This document shows positions 38,222-48,886 of a stretch of 64,000 nucleotides of DNA, in pieces (position 1 is the stretch's first letter; each line of letters opens with the position of its first letter). The notes under the pieces are model-generated. The model had not been told where the DNA came from. It saw only the letters and a list, made by a program, of their open reading frames with translations, and did not search any database. This DNA comes from Accumulibacter sp. (GTDB lineage Bacteria > Pseudomonadota > Gammaproteobacteria > Burkholderiales > Rhodocyclaceae), in the NCBI RefSeq assembly GCF_029255285.1, contig NZ_JAPUVI010000022.1:124001-188000 (forward strand), in the 5' to 3' direction. The translations under genes and the position numbers were made by a program.

Positions 38222-38336
38222 GGGAAAAACCTGGCGCCGTCCTCTTAGGTATGTTTGGCCACGTGGTAACGCCAGCAGCGCCGCGTCAGACCACCGACTC
38301 TCCTACGCATCGACCACCCCGCCAAGACCCTGTGCA

Positions 38337-38984
38337 TCACTCCCGGCCTGTCGACCGAGCCGCCCGTACTGCCGCAACAAAGGCATGCATCTTTGCGGCG
38401 TCCTTGATTCCTTTGCCCACTTCGACCCCTGACGACACGTCAACCGCCGCCGGTCGCAGACGGCGCACCGCTTCGCCGACATTGTTGGCGTCCAGCCCGC
38501 CGGACAGAATCAGCGGCCGACCGAGCGACTCGGGCACCAGCGACCAGTCGAAAACCTTGCCGCCGCCACCGTAGCCGTCGACGAAAGCGTCGAGCAGAAT
38601 CGCCTGCGCCGATGGAAAGGCGGCCGCGTATTGTAACAAATCCAGCCCCGGCCGGACGCGTGCCGCCTTGATGTAGGGTCTATCGAACTGCCGGCAGTAA
38701 GCCTCGTCTTCGTCACCATGCAGTTGCAGCACATGCAGCGGTACGGCAGCCAGCGTCGCACGAACGACTGCCGGATCGGCATTGACGAACAGCCCGACCA
38801 GGGTGACAAAGGGCGGAACGGCACGCGCCAGCTGCGCCGCCGTACGAAGATCGACGCAGCGCGGGCTCGGGGGATAGAACACCAAACCGAGGGCGTCCGC
38901 CCCAGCGGCCACCGCGTCACGCAGATCTTCGCGGCGTGTGAGCCCGCAGATCTTGATGCGCACCTGGGTCGACGCCGAGTCCAT
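38337..38984 (-). CDS. trpF: Phosphoribosylanthranilate isomerase
   Basis: TrpF isomerises phosphoribosylanthranilate in tryptophan synthesis. The 215-residue barrel begins with RIKICGLTRREDL and has LVGLFVNADP, VLQLHGDE, ILLDAFVDGYGGGGKVFDW, LSGGLDANNV and DVSSGVEVGKGIKD. The ATG at 38984 is taken. A GTG three codons upstream overlaps the truA stop (GTGA) and is equally possible. Confidence 0.95.
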   Translation of the reverse strand: MDSASTQVRIKICGLTRREDLRDAVAAGADALGLVFYPPSPRCVDLRTAAQLARAVPPFVTLVGLFVNADPAVVRATLAAVPLHVLQLHGDEDEAYCRQFDRPYIKAARVRPGLDLLQYAAAFPSAQAILLDAFVDGYGGGGKVFDWSLVPESLGRPLILSGGLDANNVGEAVRRLRPAAVDVSSGVEVGKGIKDAAKMHAFVAAVRAARSTGRE

Positions 38985-38989
38985 GCCGC

Positions 38990-39784
38990 TCACGCTAGTG
39001 CCAGGAGTGGCCGAAGCGCGGTGTCGTCGAGACTTGGCAAACCGATCTCCGACGGGTACCTGACCTCGACCAGATACAACCCGTTGGCAGGAAAGGTCGG
39101 CGCCGCCAGACGGCGGTCGCCGGCCGCCAGCAATTCCGAAATCCATTCCGGCGGGCGTTTCCCTTGCCCGACGCAAACCAGGCTGCCAACGAGATTGCGC
39201 ACCATATGGTGAAGAAAGGCAGACGCTTCGAAGTCGAAAACAAACAACTCTCCAAAACGCCGAACGGTTGCCTGGCGCATGATCTTGACCGGCGACGTCG
39301 CCTGGCACTCCGCGGCCCGGAAGGCGGAAAAGTCTCGCTCGCCAAGCAGCCGGTCGGCCGCCGCCTGCATCCTTTCCACATTGAGCGGGTGATGATACCA
39401 GCCGACCCGGTCATTCCAGAGGCCCGCGCGGTGCGCCCGGTTGATCAGCAGGTAACGATAGCGCCGGGAACAAGCCGAGAAGCGCGCGTGGAAGTCGTCG
39501 GCGACCGCTTGTGCCCAGCGCGCGGCGACCGCCGGCGGCAAGAAAGTGTTCGTTCCGCGCACCCAGGCGAACATGGAGCGCTCGACGTCGGTATCGAAAT
39601 GCACCACCTGCCCCGTCGCATGAACCCCCGCGTCGGTCCGCCCGGCGCACACCACCCGAAGTGCGGCGCCCGAAAACTGACGCAGGGCATACTCGACAGC
39701 ATCCTGTACGGTGACGCCACCCGGCTGCGTTTGCCAGCCACGAAAAGCGCTGCCGTCGTATTCGACGGCCATGGCAATCCGCAT
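38990..39784 (-). CDS. truA: tRNA pseudouridine(38-40) synthase
   Basis: TruA modifies U38-U40 in tRNA anticodon arms. The 264-residue enzyme has the catalytic Asp in VVCAGRTDAGVHATGQVVHF, the N-terminal VEYDGSAFRGWQTQ, and the C-terminal block FLHHMVRNLVGSLVCVGQGK. It sits 3 bp after a CbiQ-like gene and about 5 bp before trpF. The truA-trpF neighbourhood is widespread in proteobacteria. Confidence 0.96.
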   Translation of the reverse strand: MRIAMAVEYDGSAFRGWQTQPGGVTVQDAVEYALRQFSGAALRVVCAGRTDAGVHATGQVVHFDTDVERSMFAWVRGTNTFLPPAVAARWAQAVADDFHARFSACSRRYRYLLINRAHRAGLWNDRVGWYHHPLNVERMQAAADRLLGERDFSAFRAAECQATSPVKIMRQATVRRFGELFVFDFEASAFLHHMVRNLVGSLVCVGQGKRPPEWISELLAAGDRRLAAPTFPANGLYLVEVRYPSEIGLPSLDDTALRPLLALA

Positions 39785-39787
39785 GCC

Positions 39788-40381
39788 TCAGGCCTGCCGA
39801 ATACAAACGGCCACCACGCTGCCGGCAACGAGCAGCACCACCAGATAGTCTGGCCAGGAGAACGGGCGATCGGCTATTTCGAACACCTCGCTCGAACTGC
39901 CGGTGGTCACGTCGAGCAGGTTTCGCCAGTCGCGTGGGCGGGGTAAAGTTTCAAGGTAGCGCAGGACCAACAGTAGCCGCACCAGCCCGCGATCAGGATC
40001 CACTCCCAGGCGGCGTAGCGGTTTCAGCAAGCATCTCATTCCGCTGAGCAACTCGGGGACGGGCATTCGCTCACGCAACGTCGCCACCACCAGCAGCACC
40101 AACAGCAAGCGTCCGACCTGCGTCAGTGCGTCAACCAAGCCCTCACGGCTGGGTGCCAGCACACCACTCCACACCGGCTCACCAGCGCTGCCCCAGGCGA
40201 TGATGACAAACAGGGACAAAAATAACCAGCGCGCACTCCAGGCGAGCCGTCCGCAGCGCTGCAGCGCCAAGCCGCCAAACGACAGCACGCCGAGCAAGAC
40301 CGCCACCAGCAGGCCGCCTTTCAGGTTCTGGATGAGCAGCACGGCAAGGAGCCAGATCAACAGCCCGCTTGCCGGATGCAT
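39788..40381 (-). CDS. CbiQ-like / ECF transporter T-type membrane protein
   Basis: This membrane protein of about 197 residues has four to five hydrophobic segments, an internal charged region (RERMPVPELLSGMRCLLKPL) like the coupling helices of energy-coupling-factor T proteins, and a final membrane helix. No ATPase or substrate-binding subunit lies nearby, so a transport role is uncertain. The ATG at 40381 (MHPASGLL) is preferred; a TTG at 40417 would add 12 residues. It lies between fimV and truA. Confidence 0.65.
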   Translation of the reverse strand: MHPASGLLIWLLAVLLIQNLKGGLLVAVLLGVLSFGGLALQRCGRLAWSARWLFLSLFVIIAWGSAGEPVWSGVLAPSREGLVDALTQVGRLLLVLLVVATLRERMPVPELLSGMRCLLKPLRRLGVDPDRGLVRLLLVLRYLETLPRPRDWRNLLDVTTGSSSEVFEIADRPFSWPDYLVVLLVAGSVVAVCIRQA

Positions 40382-40476
40382 AGCCCAATCCGTTGCGTCG
40401 GCCCATCCCGGAAACAAGACTTCGCGGCCGCCCCTATCGGCAGACCGCGATCGCCTGTCGCCCTGACCGCCGACAC

Positions 40477-43400
40477 CTAGTCCCGCAAACTAGCGAGAAT
40501 CGCGCTCGCCGCATCGCGCTGTAAAGCGTCACCGTCCCTGAGAACCTCCTGCAGGAGTTCTCGCGCCCCTTCCAGATCACCCATTTCCTGGTAAGCCCGT
40601 GCCAAGTCGATCTTGGTCGCCACTTCCTCGCTGGAAGTGATCTCGGGTTCCGCGGTGAGGTCGATGTCGGGAGGAAAGCGCGAATCCAGCCCGGCGTCGG
40701 TCTTGTCGACCGAGAAATCGGGATTGACCAGCGTATCCTCCTGCTCGACTTCGAAAGCAGAGTCCAGCGATTCGCGGGCGACGCGTGCCGCCGCGGGCGC
40801 CGTCACATCGACCTCGGCCAGATCAAGGCTGATCGAAGACATGTCAAAAGAGGGATGCTGCATCGCCTCGCCGAGAACCGTCGACTCGGTCAACCTGACG
40901 TCGAACTCGAGAGCGTCGGCGCCCGCAGAGCCAATGTCGAGCACCTCTTCCGGAATGAACTGAGCCCGCACTTCTGTCGTTGCGCTCGGCCCACCCGACG
41001 ACTCGGCGGCGAGATCGAACGCGAAATCCAGGCCACCGTCGTCCGTCGACGTGCCAGCCTCGGACCCCGGGGCGATCAGCATCGTGATCTCCGGCGGCTC
41101 GATGTCGTCTCTCGGTTTGGGCTGCATCGCATCGAGTTCTTCGGCCGACGGGGAGGCAGCCTTCGGCTGGGAAGTCGCGAGATCGAAATCCAAAGGCTCG
41201 CGCTGTGCCGGTTTCGGCAGCGAGAGCGTGGTCTCGAGATAAGTGTCGTCGACCGGCGCTGCCGTCGCCGGCTTGGCGTCGCCGATGCCAAGGTCGAAGT
41301 CGAGTCCCAGGAACTCGACCGCCTGGGTTGGCAACTCGTCGCTAGCCGCCGGCTCCACGGCCACCGCCGACGCGGTCGCCGCCGCGGCGATTAGTGACAG
41401 TTCCCCAGGCTTGGTGAGCGTATCGCGCAAGGAAGCCGGCGATTCGTCCGGGAAAGCCGCAGACAAGGGCGGCTCCGAAGTCTTCGGCGGCTCGGCGACG
41501 CTCGCCGGGCGTACGATTATCGTTGTTTCGGCGTCCCGAGACGGCGGCGCCGACTGTCCGACAGCACCATACATCGGGTTCTTCGGATCCAGCTGCAAGC
41601 CCATCGCGGCGGCTTTCGCCCAGTCGGCGCCCACCCCACCCGTCGCGCTGAAGAGCTCCGTAGCCAGCGTATCAAACGGCTTTACGTCCTTGCGACCCAG
41701 GTAGATCTCAAGCAGCTTGAGGTGGATGGCATGGCGCAGCGGATCCTTCTGCTTGGCTTCGAGAAGAATCTCTTCGGCCTGCGCGTCCCGGCCATAGGCC
41801 ATGTAGACATCTGCTTCGGCAACCGGATCAACCTCATCGGTATCGATACTGCCCGGCCCAGCCTGACTGAAGTCGGTCTGCGCCATCGAATGCGACGTGT
41901 CGACGCTCTGGCCACCCGTGTTACGAAAAACCGAGTTGGCTACCAGGCTGTCGGTTCGTGGCGCCAGCGTGCTGGTCGTCGCCAGCGACCGCTCGCTCTC
42001 GCTTTGGTGACGACGTCTGGCCAACCAGTAGGCGGCAAGAAGCGCCATGATGCCTCCGCCTCCCGCCAGGAACGGCGTACTGGTCATGAGTTCCGCCACG
42101 AAGCTGGGCTCCTCGACCGGTGGCGGCGGTGCCACCGCGATCTTCGGCTTGGGTGCGGCAACGGGCTTGGGCGCTTCAGCAGCCGGCTTCGGCTCTTCCG
42201 GCTTCGGCTCGGCTTTCGGTGGCTCCTCCGGCTTGGCTTCGACCTTGGTCAGCGTTTCGCCCGGCTTGCCCTCGGCCGGCTGATCGGCGGGCTTGGTGGC
42301 AACCGCTGGCGCGGCCGGTGGCGACGCCTGGCCGCCGGCCGGCGCGGCACTACTCGGTGCCGGCGCGCCGGCAGGTGTGGCGACCGGCGCCCTCGCTTCT
42401 TCCACCACCTTCTTGGCTTCGACCGGCGGCGCGGCCTTGCTGGCCGCCTGTTTCTCCAACTCGGCCAGCGTCTGGCTCTTCAACTCGACCAGCCTCTGCA
42501 ACTCGGCGACATTTTTCTCGAGGCTTGCCAAGCGCTCGTTGGCCTCCTTGAGCGCTTTCTCCTTGGCAATCAGGTCTTCATCGGTCCGCTTGGCAGCGAC
42601 GACCGGCTTGCCACCCGCCGGCTCGGTCTTTGATACTTTCAGTTGGTCCTTGGGTTCGGCCGTCGGCGCGGCCCGGTCTTCGACCCGGGTCGTGATTCGG
42701 CCCGTCGCCTGCTGCCTGAGCGGCTCGTCCGCCAGCGGGGCATCGGCCGCCCCAGCGGCAAGTTTGCGGCGATAGCCTCCCCAATCGGACGACTGGGCAA
42801 TCACGACTCTCTTCGCTTCGTCGCGCGGAATGGCCTCAAGCGTGGCCTTGTCCGGGATCGCGAGAATTCTGCCCGCCTTCAGCCGATTCATGTTGCCCCG
42901 GTCGAAGGCGTCCTGGTTGGCCTGGAACAGCCCGACCAGCATCTGGTCGAGCGACACGCCTTCGGGCCGCAGTTCGCTGGCGATTTTACCCAGCGTTTCG
43001 CCACGTCTCACCTCGTAGGTATCGGTGCCACCCTTCGCCGCCTGCTCGCTAACCCGCGGTTTGCTATACGATTCGACGCGTCGCGGTCTATCGAGCGCGC
43101 GCTCGTCGGCGACCTGCCTCGGTGGTACCACCGGTCTGGTAAGCACCGGCGCCGCAGCCGTCTTGGAAGCGTACTCGGCAGGATCCAGAAGAAACGTGTA
43201 CTCGCGAATCACGCGACCGGTCGGCCAGTTGATCTCGAGCAGCAGATCGACAAACGGATCGTTGATCGGCCGATCCGAACTCAACCTGATGACCGCCTGG
43301 CCATTCGGACGCTTGTCGAGGGTGAAGCGGATACCGAGCAAGGTAGAGGCGTAATCGACCCCGGCCTGTTTGAACGCCTCCGGAGAAGCCAGTTGCGCTC

Positions 43401-43605
43401 TTAATCCCGAGAGCTCCTCGCGCGTCGCAAAGACCTCCACCTCGGCGCGCAGCGGTTGGCCAAGGGCAGAGAGGACGGTGACCTTGCCCAAACCAGCGGC
43501 ATGGGTAACCAGCGGCGTGGCGGCAGCGACCAGCGCCGAAGCAAGCACCCACGCCGAGGTCCGCAGTCTGAAATTCCTTGCTGTGTGTTGTGTTTTCTTG
43601 GCCAC
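40477..43605 (-). CDS. fimV: FimV-like polar hub protein with LysM domain
   Basis: This 1042-residue protein has a signal peptide (to about residue 36), an N-terminal FimV domain (LGKVTVLSALGQPLRAEVEV), a LysM peptidoglycan-binding motif (about 205-255, YEVRRGETLGKIASELRPEG), a coiled coil (about 345-395), a Pro/Ala/Lys-rich linker, one membrane segment (about 520-540, MALLAAYWLARRRH), a long acidic cytoplasmic part and the C-terminal FimV motif (KIDLARAYQEMGDLEGARELL). FimV organises pole-localised machinery such as type IV pili. The start codon is GTG. It follows asd, as usual in this group. Confidence 0.92.
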   Translation of the reverse strand: MAKKTQHTARNFRLRTSAWVLASALVAAATPLVTHAAGLGKVTVLSALGQPLRAEVEVFATREELSGLRAQLASPEAFKQAGVDYASTLLGIRFTLDKRPNGQAVIRLSSDRPINDPFVDLLLEINWPTGRVIREYTFLLDPAEYASKTAAAPVLTRPVVPPRQVADERALDRPRRVESYSKPRVSEQAAKGGTDTYEVRRGETLGKIASELRPEGVSLDQMLVGLFQANQDAFDRGNMNRLKAGRILAIPDKATLEAIPRDEAKRVVIAQSSDWGGYRRKLAAGAADAPLADEPLRQQATGRITTRVEDRAAPTAEPKDQLKVSKTEPAGGKPVVAAKRTDEDLIAKEKALKEANERLASLEKNVAELQRLVELKSQTLAELEKQAASKAAPPVEAKKVVEEARAPVATPAGAPAPSSAAPAGGQASPPAAPAVATKPADQPAEGKPGETLTKVEAKPEEPPKAEPKPEEPKPAAEAPKPVAAPKPKIAVAPPPPVEEPSFVAELMTSTPFLAGGGGIMALLAAYWLARRRHQSESERSLATTSTLAPRTDSLVANSVFRNTGGQSVDTSHSMAQTDFSQAGPGSIDTDEVDPVAEADVYMAYGRDAQAEEILLEAKQKDPLRHAIHLKLLEIYLGRKDVKPFDTLATELFSATGGVGADWAKAAAMGLQLDPKNPMYGAVGQSAPPSRDAETTIIVRPASVAEPPKTSEPPLSAAFPDESPASLRDTLTKPGELSLIAAAATASAVAVEPAASDELPTQAVEFLGLDFDLGIGDAKPATAAPVDDTYLETTLSLPKPAQREPLDFDLATSQPKAASPSAEELDAMQPKPRDDIEPPEITMLIAPGSEAGTSTDDGGLDFAFDLAAESSGGPSATTEVRAQFIPEEVLDIGSAGADALEFDVRLTESTVLGEAMQHPSFDMSSISLDLAEVDVTAPAAARVARESLDSAFEVEQEDTLVNPDFSVDKTDAGLDSRFPPDIDLTAEPEITSSEEVATKIDLARAYQEMGDLEGARELLQEVLRDGDALQRDAASAILASLRD

Positions 43606-43638
43606 GGCGCCACCCTGCCCGTCGAAATCGGAATTATT

Positions 43639-43672
43639 AAAATAACATCATGAAGTTAGCCATGCAAGCTAA
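43639..43672 (-). promoter_or_regulatory. Candidate fimV promoter overlapped by a palindrome
   Basis: On the minus strand TTGCAT and TATTTT are separated by 17 bp (43639-43667), in a locally AT-rich stretch 34 bases or more before the fimV start. An inverted repeat TTAGC-7-GCTAA (43656-43672) straddles the -35 element and could be an operator. The promoter is weakly consensus-like. Confidence 0.35.
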
Positions 43673-43746
43673 ACTTGCCTGCAATTCCACGCCCGGCGGC
43701 GGGGCGAAAACCGGCATTCCGCTTCGCTCGCGCCTTCGCACTTCAA

Positions 43747-44877
43747 TCAGTTGTCGAGCAGGATTCGCAACATTCGCCGCAGCGGTTCGGCTGCTCCCCA
43801 CAGAAGTTGGTCCCCGACCGTGAAAGCGCCGAGGTACTCCGGCCCCATGGCCAGCTTGTGCAGGCGGCCAACCGGCACCTGCAGGCTACCCGTGACGGCG
43901 GCCGGCGTGAGTTCCCGCTCGCTGCTTTCCCGCTGATTGTCGACGAGCTTTACCCATGGGTTCGCCTGCGCAATGACGTCAGCGATTTCGTCCAGCGGAA
44001 CATCCTGCTTGAGTTTGATCGTCAAGCCCTGCGAATGACAGCGCATGGCGCCGATACGCACACACAGACCGTCGACCGGAATGCTGCCCGGCGTACGAAA
44101 TGCCGGTCGACCGAGAATTTTGTTGCATTCCGCACCACCCTTCCACTCTTCCTTCGACTGGCCACCGTCGACCGGCACGTCGATCCACGGGATCAGGCTT
44201 CCGGCCAGCGCGGTTTGTCGGAAGTGGGTCGTCGGAAAACTCGGCGAGCGCATGCACTCGGCCACTTTGCGGTCGATCTCGAGAATCGCCGAAGCCGGAT
44301 CGGCCAGATCGGACCGGACGGCATCGTGCAGGGCGCCCATCTGCAGCAGCAACTCCCGCATGTTCTGCGCCCCGGCACCCGATGCCGCCTGGTAGGTCAT
44401 GGCGCTGACCCACTCGACGAGATCGTTGTGCAACAGTCCACCGATACCCATCAGCATCAACGACACCGTACAGTTGCCGCCGATCCAGTTGCGACCGCCC
44501 TTGCCCAGTGCCTCCGTGATGACGTTCAGGTTGACTGGATCAAGGATGATCACCGCCTCGTCGTGCATGCGCAACGTGGATGCGGCGTCGATCCAGTGCC
44601 CTTGCCAACCCGCCGCGCGCAGCTTGGGGAAAATCTCCTTCGTATAGTCTCCCCCCTGACAACTGATGATGGTATCCAGCCGGCCGAGCGCTTCGACCGA
44701 CATGGCATCCTGCAGCGGCCCGGTTTCCTTGCCACCAAACGCTGGCCCCTGACCGCCGACCGCCGAGGTTGAAAAGTAGAACGGCTCGATGTGCTCAAAG
44801 TCGCCCTCTTCGTGCATCCGCTGCATCAGCACCGAGCCCACCATGCCGCGCCAACCCACTAAACCAACCTTCATCAT
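43747..44877 (-). CDS. asd: Aspartate-semialdehyde dehydrogenase
   Basis: Asd reduces aspartyl phosphate to the semialdehyde for lysine, threonine and methionine synthesis. The 376-residue protein has the NADP loop [18 protein letters not shown] and active-site Cys136 in GGNCTVSLM, typical of the proteobacterial long form, with [14 protein letters not shown] residues ([15 protein letters not shown]) near the C terminus. The start is ATGATG. It lies 27 bp after leuB. Confidence 0.95.
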   Translation of the reverse strand: MMKVGLVGWRGMVGSVLMQRMHEEGDFEHIEPFYFSTSAVGGQGPAFGGKETGPLQDAMSVEALGRLDTIISCQGGDYTKEIFPKLRAAGWQGHWIDAASTLRMHDEAVIILDPVNLNVITEALGKGGRNWIGGNCTVSLMLMGIGGLLHNDLVEWVSAMTYQAASGAGAQNMRELLLQMGALHDAVRSDLADPASAILEIDRKVAECMRSPSFPTTHFRQTALAGSLIPWIDVPVDGGQSKEEWKGGAECNKILGRPAFRTPGSIPVDGLCVRIGAMRCHSQGLTIKLKQDVPLDEIADVIAQANPWVKLVDNQRESSERELTPAAVTGSLQVPVGRLHKLAMGPEYLGAFTVGDQLLWGAAEPLRRMLRILLDN

Positions 44878-44904
44878 TGTCCTACCTCGTACCGGTAACT
44901 CGAC

Positions 44905-45969
44905 TTACAACGCCGCCAGAACCGCGTCACCCATGGCACCCGTGCCGACCCGCTGGGTGCCCGGCTCGTAAATGTCTGCCGTTCGATAACCCTGCGCCAG
45001 CACTCGCTTGACGGCGCTTTCGATGCGCCGCGCGTCGTCCTCGCGCGCAAAGGTATAACGCAGCATCATCGCCACCGAAAGAATCGTCGCCAGCGGATTG
45101 GCCACGCCCTGGCCGGCGATGTCCGGTGCCGAACCATGACATGGCTCGTACAGACCCTTGTTGTCGACATCCAGCGAAGCCGAAGGCAGCATGCCGATCG
45201 AACCAGTGAGCATCGACGCCTCGTCCGACAGAATATCGCCAAACATGTTGCCGGTCACGATCACGTCGAACTGCTTGGGATTGCGCACCAACTGCATCGC
45301 GGCATTGTCGACCAACATGTGGCTCAGCTCGACATCGGGGTATTCAGCCGCTGTTTCGCTGGCCACGTCGCGCCACAACTGGGTTGTCTCGAGAACGTTC
45401 ATCTTGTCAACCGAACACAGCTTACGATTGCGCCGCCGCGCCGCCGCGAAGGCGACCCGCAAGATCCGGCGGATCTCGCTTTCGCTGTACTGCATGGTGT
45501 TGAAACCGAAGCGCTCCTGCCGGCCGTCAAGTTCGCGCGTTTCTATCCCGCGTGGTTGGCCAAAATAGATGTCGCCGGTCAACTCGCGAACGATCAGGAT
45601 GTCGAGACCGGCGACCACCTCGGGCTTCAAGGTCGACGCGTTGGCAAGTTCGCGATAAAGGACTGCCGGACGCAAGTTGGCAAACAGGCCAAGCTGCTTG
45701 CGGATACCCAGCAAGCCGCGCTCCGGTCTTTGCTCGCGTGGTAGGTTGTCCCACTGGGGACCACCGACGGCACCGAGCAGGACCGCGTCCGCGTCCTGGG
45801 CAAGTCTTTGCGTCGCCTCCGGATACGGATCGCCGGTCGCATCGACTGCCCCGCCGCCCAGGAGCCCTTCTGCCATTTCGCAGTCGAGGTCCAGCGCCTG
45901 CAGAACGCGCACGGCTTCCGCCATGATTTCCGGGCCGATACCGTCGCCCGGCAACACACAGATCTTCAT
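44905..45969 (-). CDS. leuB: 3-isopropylmalate dehydrogenase
   Basis: LeuB oxidatively decarboxylates 3-isopropylmalate in leucine synthesis. The 354-residue protein begins [16 protein letters not shown] and has [15 protein letters not shown], the catalytic region [36 protein letters not shown] and [16 protein letters not shown]. The ATG at 45969 gives the family's length. leuCD are not in the window. Confidence 0.96.
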   Translation of the reverse strand: MKICVLPGDGIGPEIMAEAVRVLQALDLDCEMAEGLLGGGAVDATGDPYPEATQRLAQDADAVLLGAVGGPQWDNLPREQRPERGLLGIRKQLGLFANLRPAVLYRELANASTLKPEVVAGLDILIVRELTGDIYFGQPRGIETRELDGRQERFGFNTMQYSESEIRRILRVAFAAARRRNRKLCSVDKMNVLETTQLWRDVASETAAEYPDVELSHMLVDNAAMQLVRNPKQFDVIVTGNMFGDILSDEASMLTGSIGMLPSASLDVDNKGLYEPCHGSAPDIAGQGVANPLATILSVAMMLRYTFAREDDARRIESAVKRVLAQGYRTADIYEPGTQRVGTGAMGDAVLAAL

Positions 45970-46152
45970 TTTCAGTCCTTCGATTCCTGACCTTGCGAGG
46001 TCGTACATCGTCTTGCCGGACGATGCCTTCGCCCGCCACGAGCAAACCCGGCGACTCCCGACGACGACCGCCAACGGACGGATTATGTCACAGTGCTCGG
46101 CGGCTGTCTGTCGATCGGTGGTCCGGCCGGCGGGCCGCCAGACACACCGCAG

Positions 46153-47331
46153 CTACCCGCGCGGCGCGCGCGGCTTGCCGACTACCGTAAGATCGGCTTG
46201 CCTGACCCACACAGCGACACATAGCAATCCCGCCAGCGCGAAGGCCGAACTTATGGTGTAGGTCGGCGCCGCGCCCAAACCTTCCCACGCCCAACCGCTG
46301 AACAGACCGCCGGCCAGCCCCCCGGCGCCAAACGACACACTCGAGTACAACGCCTGACCACGTGCCTGGCAACGACCCGGAAACCAACCGTTCACTGCGG
46401 CTATCGCCGCGGCATGGTAAGCGCCAAAGGTCAGTCCGTGCAGGAGTTGAGCAAACACGATCAACGACAGCCAATCGACGCCCCAGCCGATGATCAGAAA
46501 GCGACCGACCGCGGCAACGAAACTGGCAAGCAGAATCTTCCGCAAGCCGAAGCGGTGCAGCAAGCCACTCATGAAATAGAACACGACGATTTCGGCCAGC
46601 ACCCCGAGTGACCAGAGGCCACCGACCAGCAGCTTACTGTAGTGGTGATCGGCAAGATGGATCGAGTAGAACACGTACAGCGCGCCATGTGCCGCCGACA
46701 TCGCGAAACACGCCGCGAACAAGCCTCTGACGCACGGCTGGCGGAGGATCTCGGCCACCGGCAGTTGGTCGTCCGACGCCGCGTGCAAAGGCGCTTCCGG
46801 TATCGCCAGCGCATGGAGGAGGATGCCGATCAGCGTGCCGACGATGACCCATAGGAGGCTCCGCAGGGACAGCGTGTCGAGCAGCGCACCGGTTCCCAAG
46901 ACGGCAACGATGAAGCCGATCGAACCCCATAGCCGGACGCGACTGTAACGCCCCGGCTGCTCACGCAAGTGATCGAAGGTCAGCGTTTCGACCAGAGGCA
47001 GAGCGGCACTCCAGAAAAACGCCAGCAGCGCCATGGCGAGCAGCATGGCGGCAAAACCCTCAACAAAGAAAAAAGTCGAAAATCCGGATAGACTCAAGGC
47101 AGCCGCCAGGCGAACAACCATCACCCGTCGAGCCAGCCGGTCGGCCAAAGCGCCCCACAGATAGGGCGCGCACAGGCGCATCAGTTGCATTTGCGACATC
47201 AGCAGGCCGATGTCCCAGGCCGAAAACGCCAGCGACTGGAGGTAAAGCCCGAAATAGGGCGAGAAAGCGCCGATAAAGGCGAAATAGTAAAAGTAGTAGC
47301 CGGAAAGGCGCCAATAGGGCACAGAATGCAT
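46153..47331 (-). CDS. MFS transporter (HcaT-like family)
   Basis: This 392-residue inner-membrane protein has about 12 helices with two charged loops and starts MHSVPYWRLSGYYFYYFAFIG. It resembles the 3-phenylpropionate/nucleoside-symporter-like group of MFS carriers (LMRLCAPYLWGALADR near residue 50, the conserved YSRVRLWGSIGFIVAVLG). The substrate is not identifiable. It lies in line with leuB (183 bp downstream) but probably has its own promoter. Confidence 0.87.
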   Translation of the reverse strand: MHSVPYWRLSGYYFYYFAFIGAFSPYFGLYLQSLAFSAWDIGLLMSQMQLMRLCAPYLWGALADRLARRVMVVRLAAALSLSGFSTFFFVEGFAAMLLAMALLAFFWSAALPLVETLTFDHLREQPGRYSRVRLWGSIGFIVAVLGTGALLDTLSLRSLLWVIVGTLIGILLHALAIPEAPLHAASDDQLPVAEILRQPCVRGLFAACFAMSAAHGALYVFYSIHLADHHYSKLLVGGLWSLGVLAEIVVFYFMSGLLHRFGLRKILLASFVAAVGRFLIIGWGVDWLSLIVFAQLLHGLTFGAYHAAAIAAVNGWFPGRCQARGQALYSSVSFGAGGLAGGLFSGWAWEGLGAAPTYTISSAFALAGLLCVAVWVRQADLTVVGKPRAPRG

Positions 47332-47377
47332 CCGGCAATTCTACCGGATGCACCGCATCAAGCTGGCGACGCAGCGA

Positions 47378-47629
47378 TCAGTGGCCGTTCCGGTGCGCGA
47401 CGAGCATCCGGTACATCTGGTCCTTGAGCCGCACACGGTGCTTCTTCATGTTCTCGATCGTGAAATCATCGACCGGCAAGTCTTCCTCTTCGAGACGTTC
47501 GACTTCCCTGGTCAGATTGTGGTATTCATCATACATGCTGCCGAATTGCTCGCTCGAGGTCTTCAGCGTGTGGATCACATCCAGATACTCGGGAAACTCA
47601 TGATGAAGGTCGTGGTGCTCAACTTGCAT
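47378..47629 (-). CDS. YdcH-like (DUF465) small helical protein
   Basis: This 83-residue protein is highly charged and helical, with the DUF465 pattern (FPEYLDVIHTLKTSSEQF, then YHNLTREVERLEEEDLPVDD and a final KKHRVRLKDQMYRML). The function is not established. It lies between aroC and the MFS gene on the same strand, with short gaps on both sides. Confidence 0.88.
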   Translation of the reverse strand: MQVEHHDLHHEFPEYLDVIHTLKTSSEQFGSMYDEYHNLTREVERLEEEDLPVDDFTIENMKKHRVRLKDQMYRMLVAHRNGH

Positions 47630-47712
47630 GATCCTAGCCTCTCACTGATCGATTCCGGCTCGCCCCATGCGCAACCGGACGGCGCGATTATAACCATTGC
47701 CGCGACAGCCCG

Positions 47713-48816
47713 TCATCCCGCTACGCGGCCGGCAATCCGCGGTGTCGCCGAAACGACATCGCCACATTGGGCGCGGTGACGCAGCGCCTGATCGATCAGC
47801 ACCAAGGCCAGCATCGCCTCGGCAATCGGCGTCGCCCGAATGCCGACGCAGGGATCGTGACGTCCGTGCGTCTCAACCATCACCGCCGCACCCGACCGGT
47901 CTACCGAGCGGCGCGGCAGGCGGATGCTCGAAGTCGGTTTGATGGCCAGGCGGACGACCAGATCCTGCCCGGTGGATATGCCACCCAGTACCCCGCCGGA
48001 ATGGTTGCTGAGGAAACCTTGCGGGCTCATCTCGTCACCGTGCTCGCTACCCCGCTGGGCAACGGATGCAAAACCGGCACCGATCTCGACGCCCTTGACG
48101 GCATTGATGCCCATCATCGCGTAAGCGATCTCCGCGTCGAGCCGACCATAAACCGGCTCGCCCCAGCCGGGCGGAACACCGGTCGCCGTTACGGTGATCG
48201 CGGCGCCGACCGAATCGCCGGACTTGCGCAGTCGGTCCATGTAGGCCTCGAGTTGCGGCACCACTTCTGCGTTCGGAGCGAAAAAAACATTGCCGTCGAT
48301 CTCGGCGGCGGCAGCAAAAGGAATCTCTATCGGTCCGAGCTGGCTCATCCAGCCCCGGATCGTGATGCCGTGCCGTTCGGCCAGCCACTTGCGAGCAATC
48401 GCCCCGGCCGCCACGCGTACCGCGGTCTCGCGCGCCGACGAACGCCCGCCGCCCCGGGGGTCGCGAAAACCGTATTTTTGATTGTATACATAGTCCGCAT
48501 GCCCGGGGCGGAACGTGTTCGCCAGATTGCCGTAGTCCTTGCTACGCTGGTCCTGGTTGCGGATCAGCAAGCCGATCGGCGTACCCGTCGTCTGCCCCTC
48601 GTAGACGCCGGACAATATTTCCACCGCATCCGGTTCGCGCCGCTGCGTCACGTGCCGTGAGGTACCCGGTTTGCGGCGATCGAGTTCGGCCTGAATATCG
48701 GCTTCGCTGATAAACAAGCCGGGTGGACAGCCGTCCACCACGCAGCCAATCGCTGGCCCGTGGGATTCACCGAAAGACGTCACGGTGAACAGTCTACCGA
48801 TGGTGTTGCCGGACAT
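47713..48816 (-). CDS. aroC: Chorismate synthase
   Basis: AroC makes chorismate from EPSP using reduced FMN, the last step of the shikimate route and the branch point to the trp genes of this window. The 367-residue enzyme begins [20 protein letters not shown] and has [50 protein letters not shown] and the C-terminal [18 protein letters not shown]. An AAGAGGAAG ribosome site precedes ATG 48816. Confidence 0.97.
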   Translation of the reverse strand: MSGNTIGRLFTVTSFGESHGPAIGCVVDGCPPGLFISEADIQAELDRRKPGTSRHVTQRREPDAVEILSGVYEGQTTGTPIGLLIRNQDQRSKDYGNLANTFRPGHADYVYNQKYGFRDPRGGGRSSARETAVRVAAGAIARKWLAERHGITIRGWMSQLGPIEIPFAAAAEIDGNVFFAPNAEVVPQLEAYMDRLRKSGDSVGAAITVTATGVPPGWGEPVYGRLDAEIAYAMMGINAVKGVEIGAGFASVAQRGSEHGDEMSPQGFLSNHSGGVLGGISTGQDLVVRLAIKPTSSIRLPRRSVDRSGAAVMVETHGRHDPCVGIRATPIAEAMLALVLIDQALRHRAQCGDVVSATPRIAGRVAG

Positions 48817-48886
48817 GTCTTCCTCTTGCGCGCTAGAATGGCGGCGAAGTCTACCATAGCGCAGCCACCCAGCCGGAGCCGACCCG

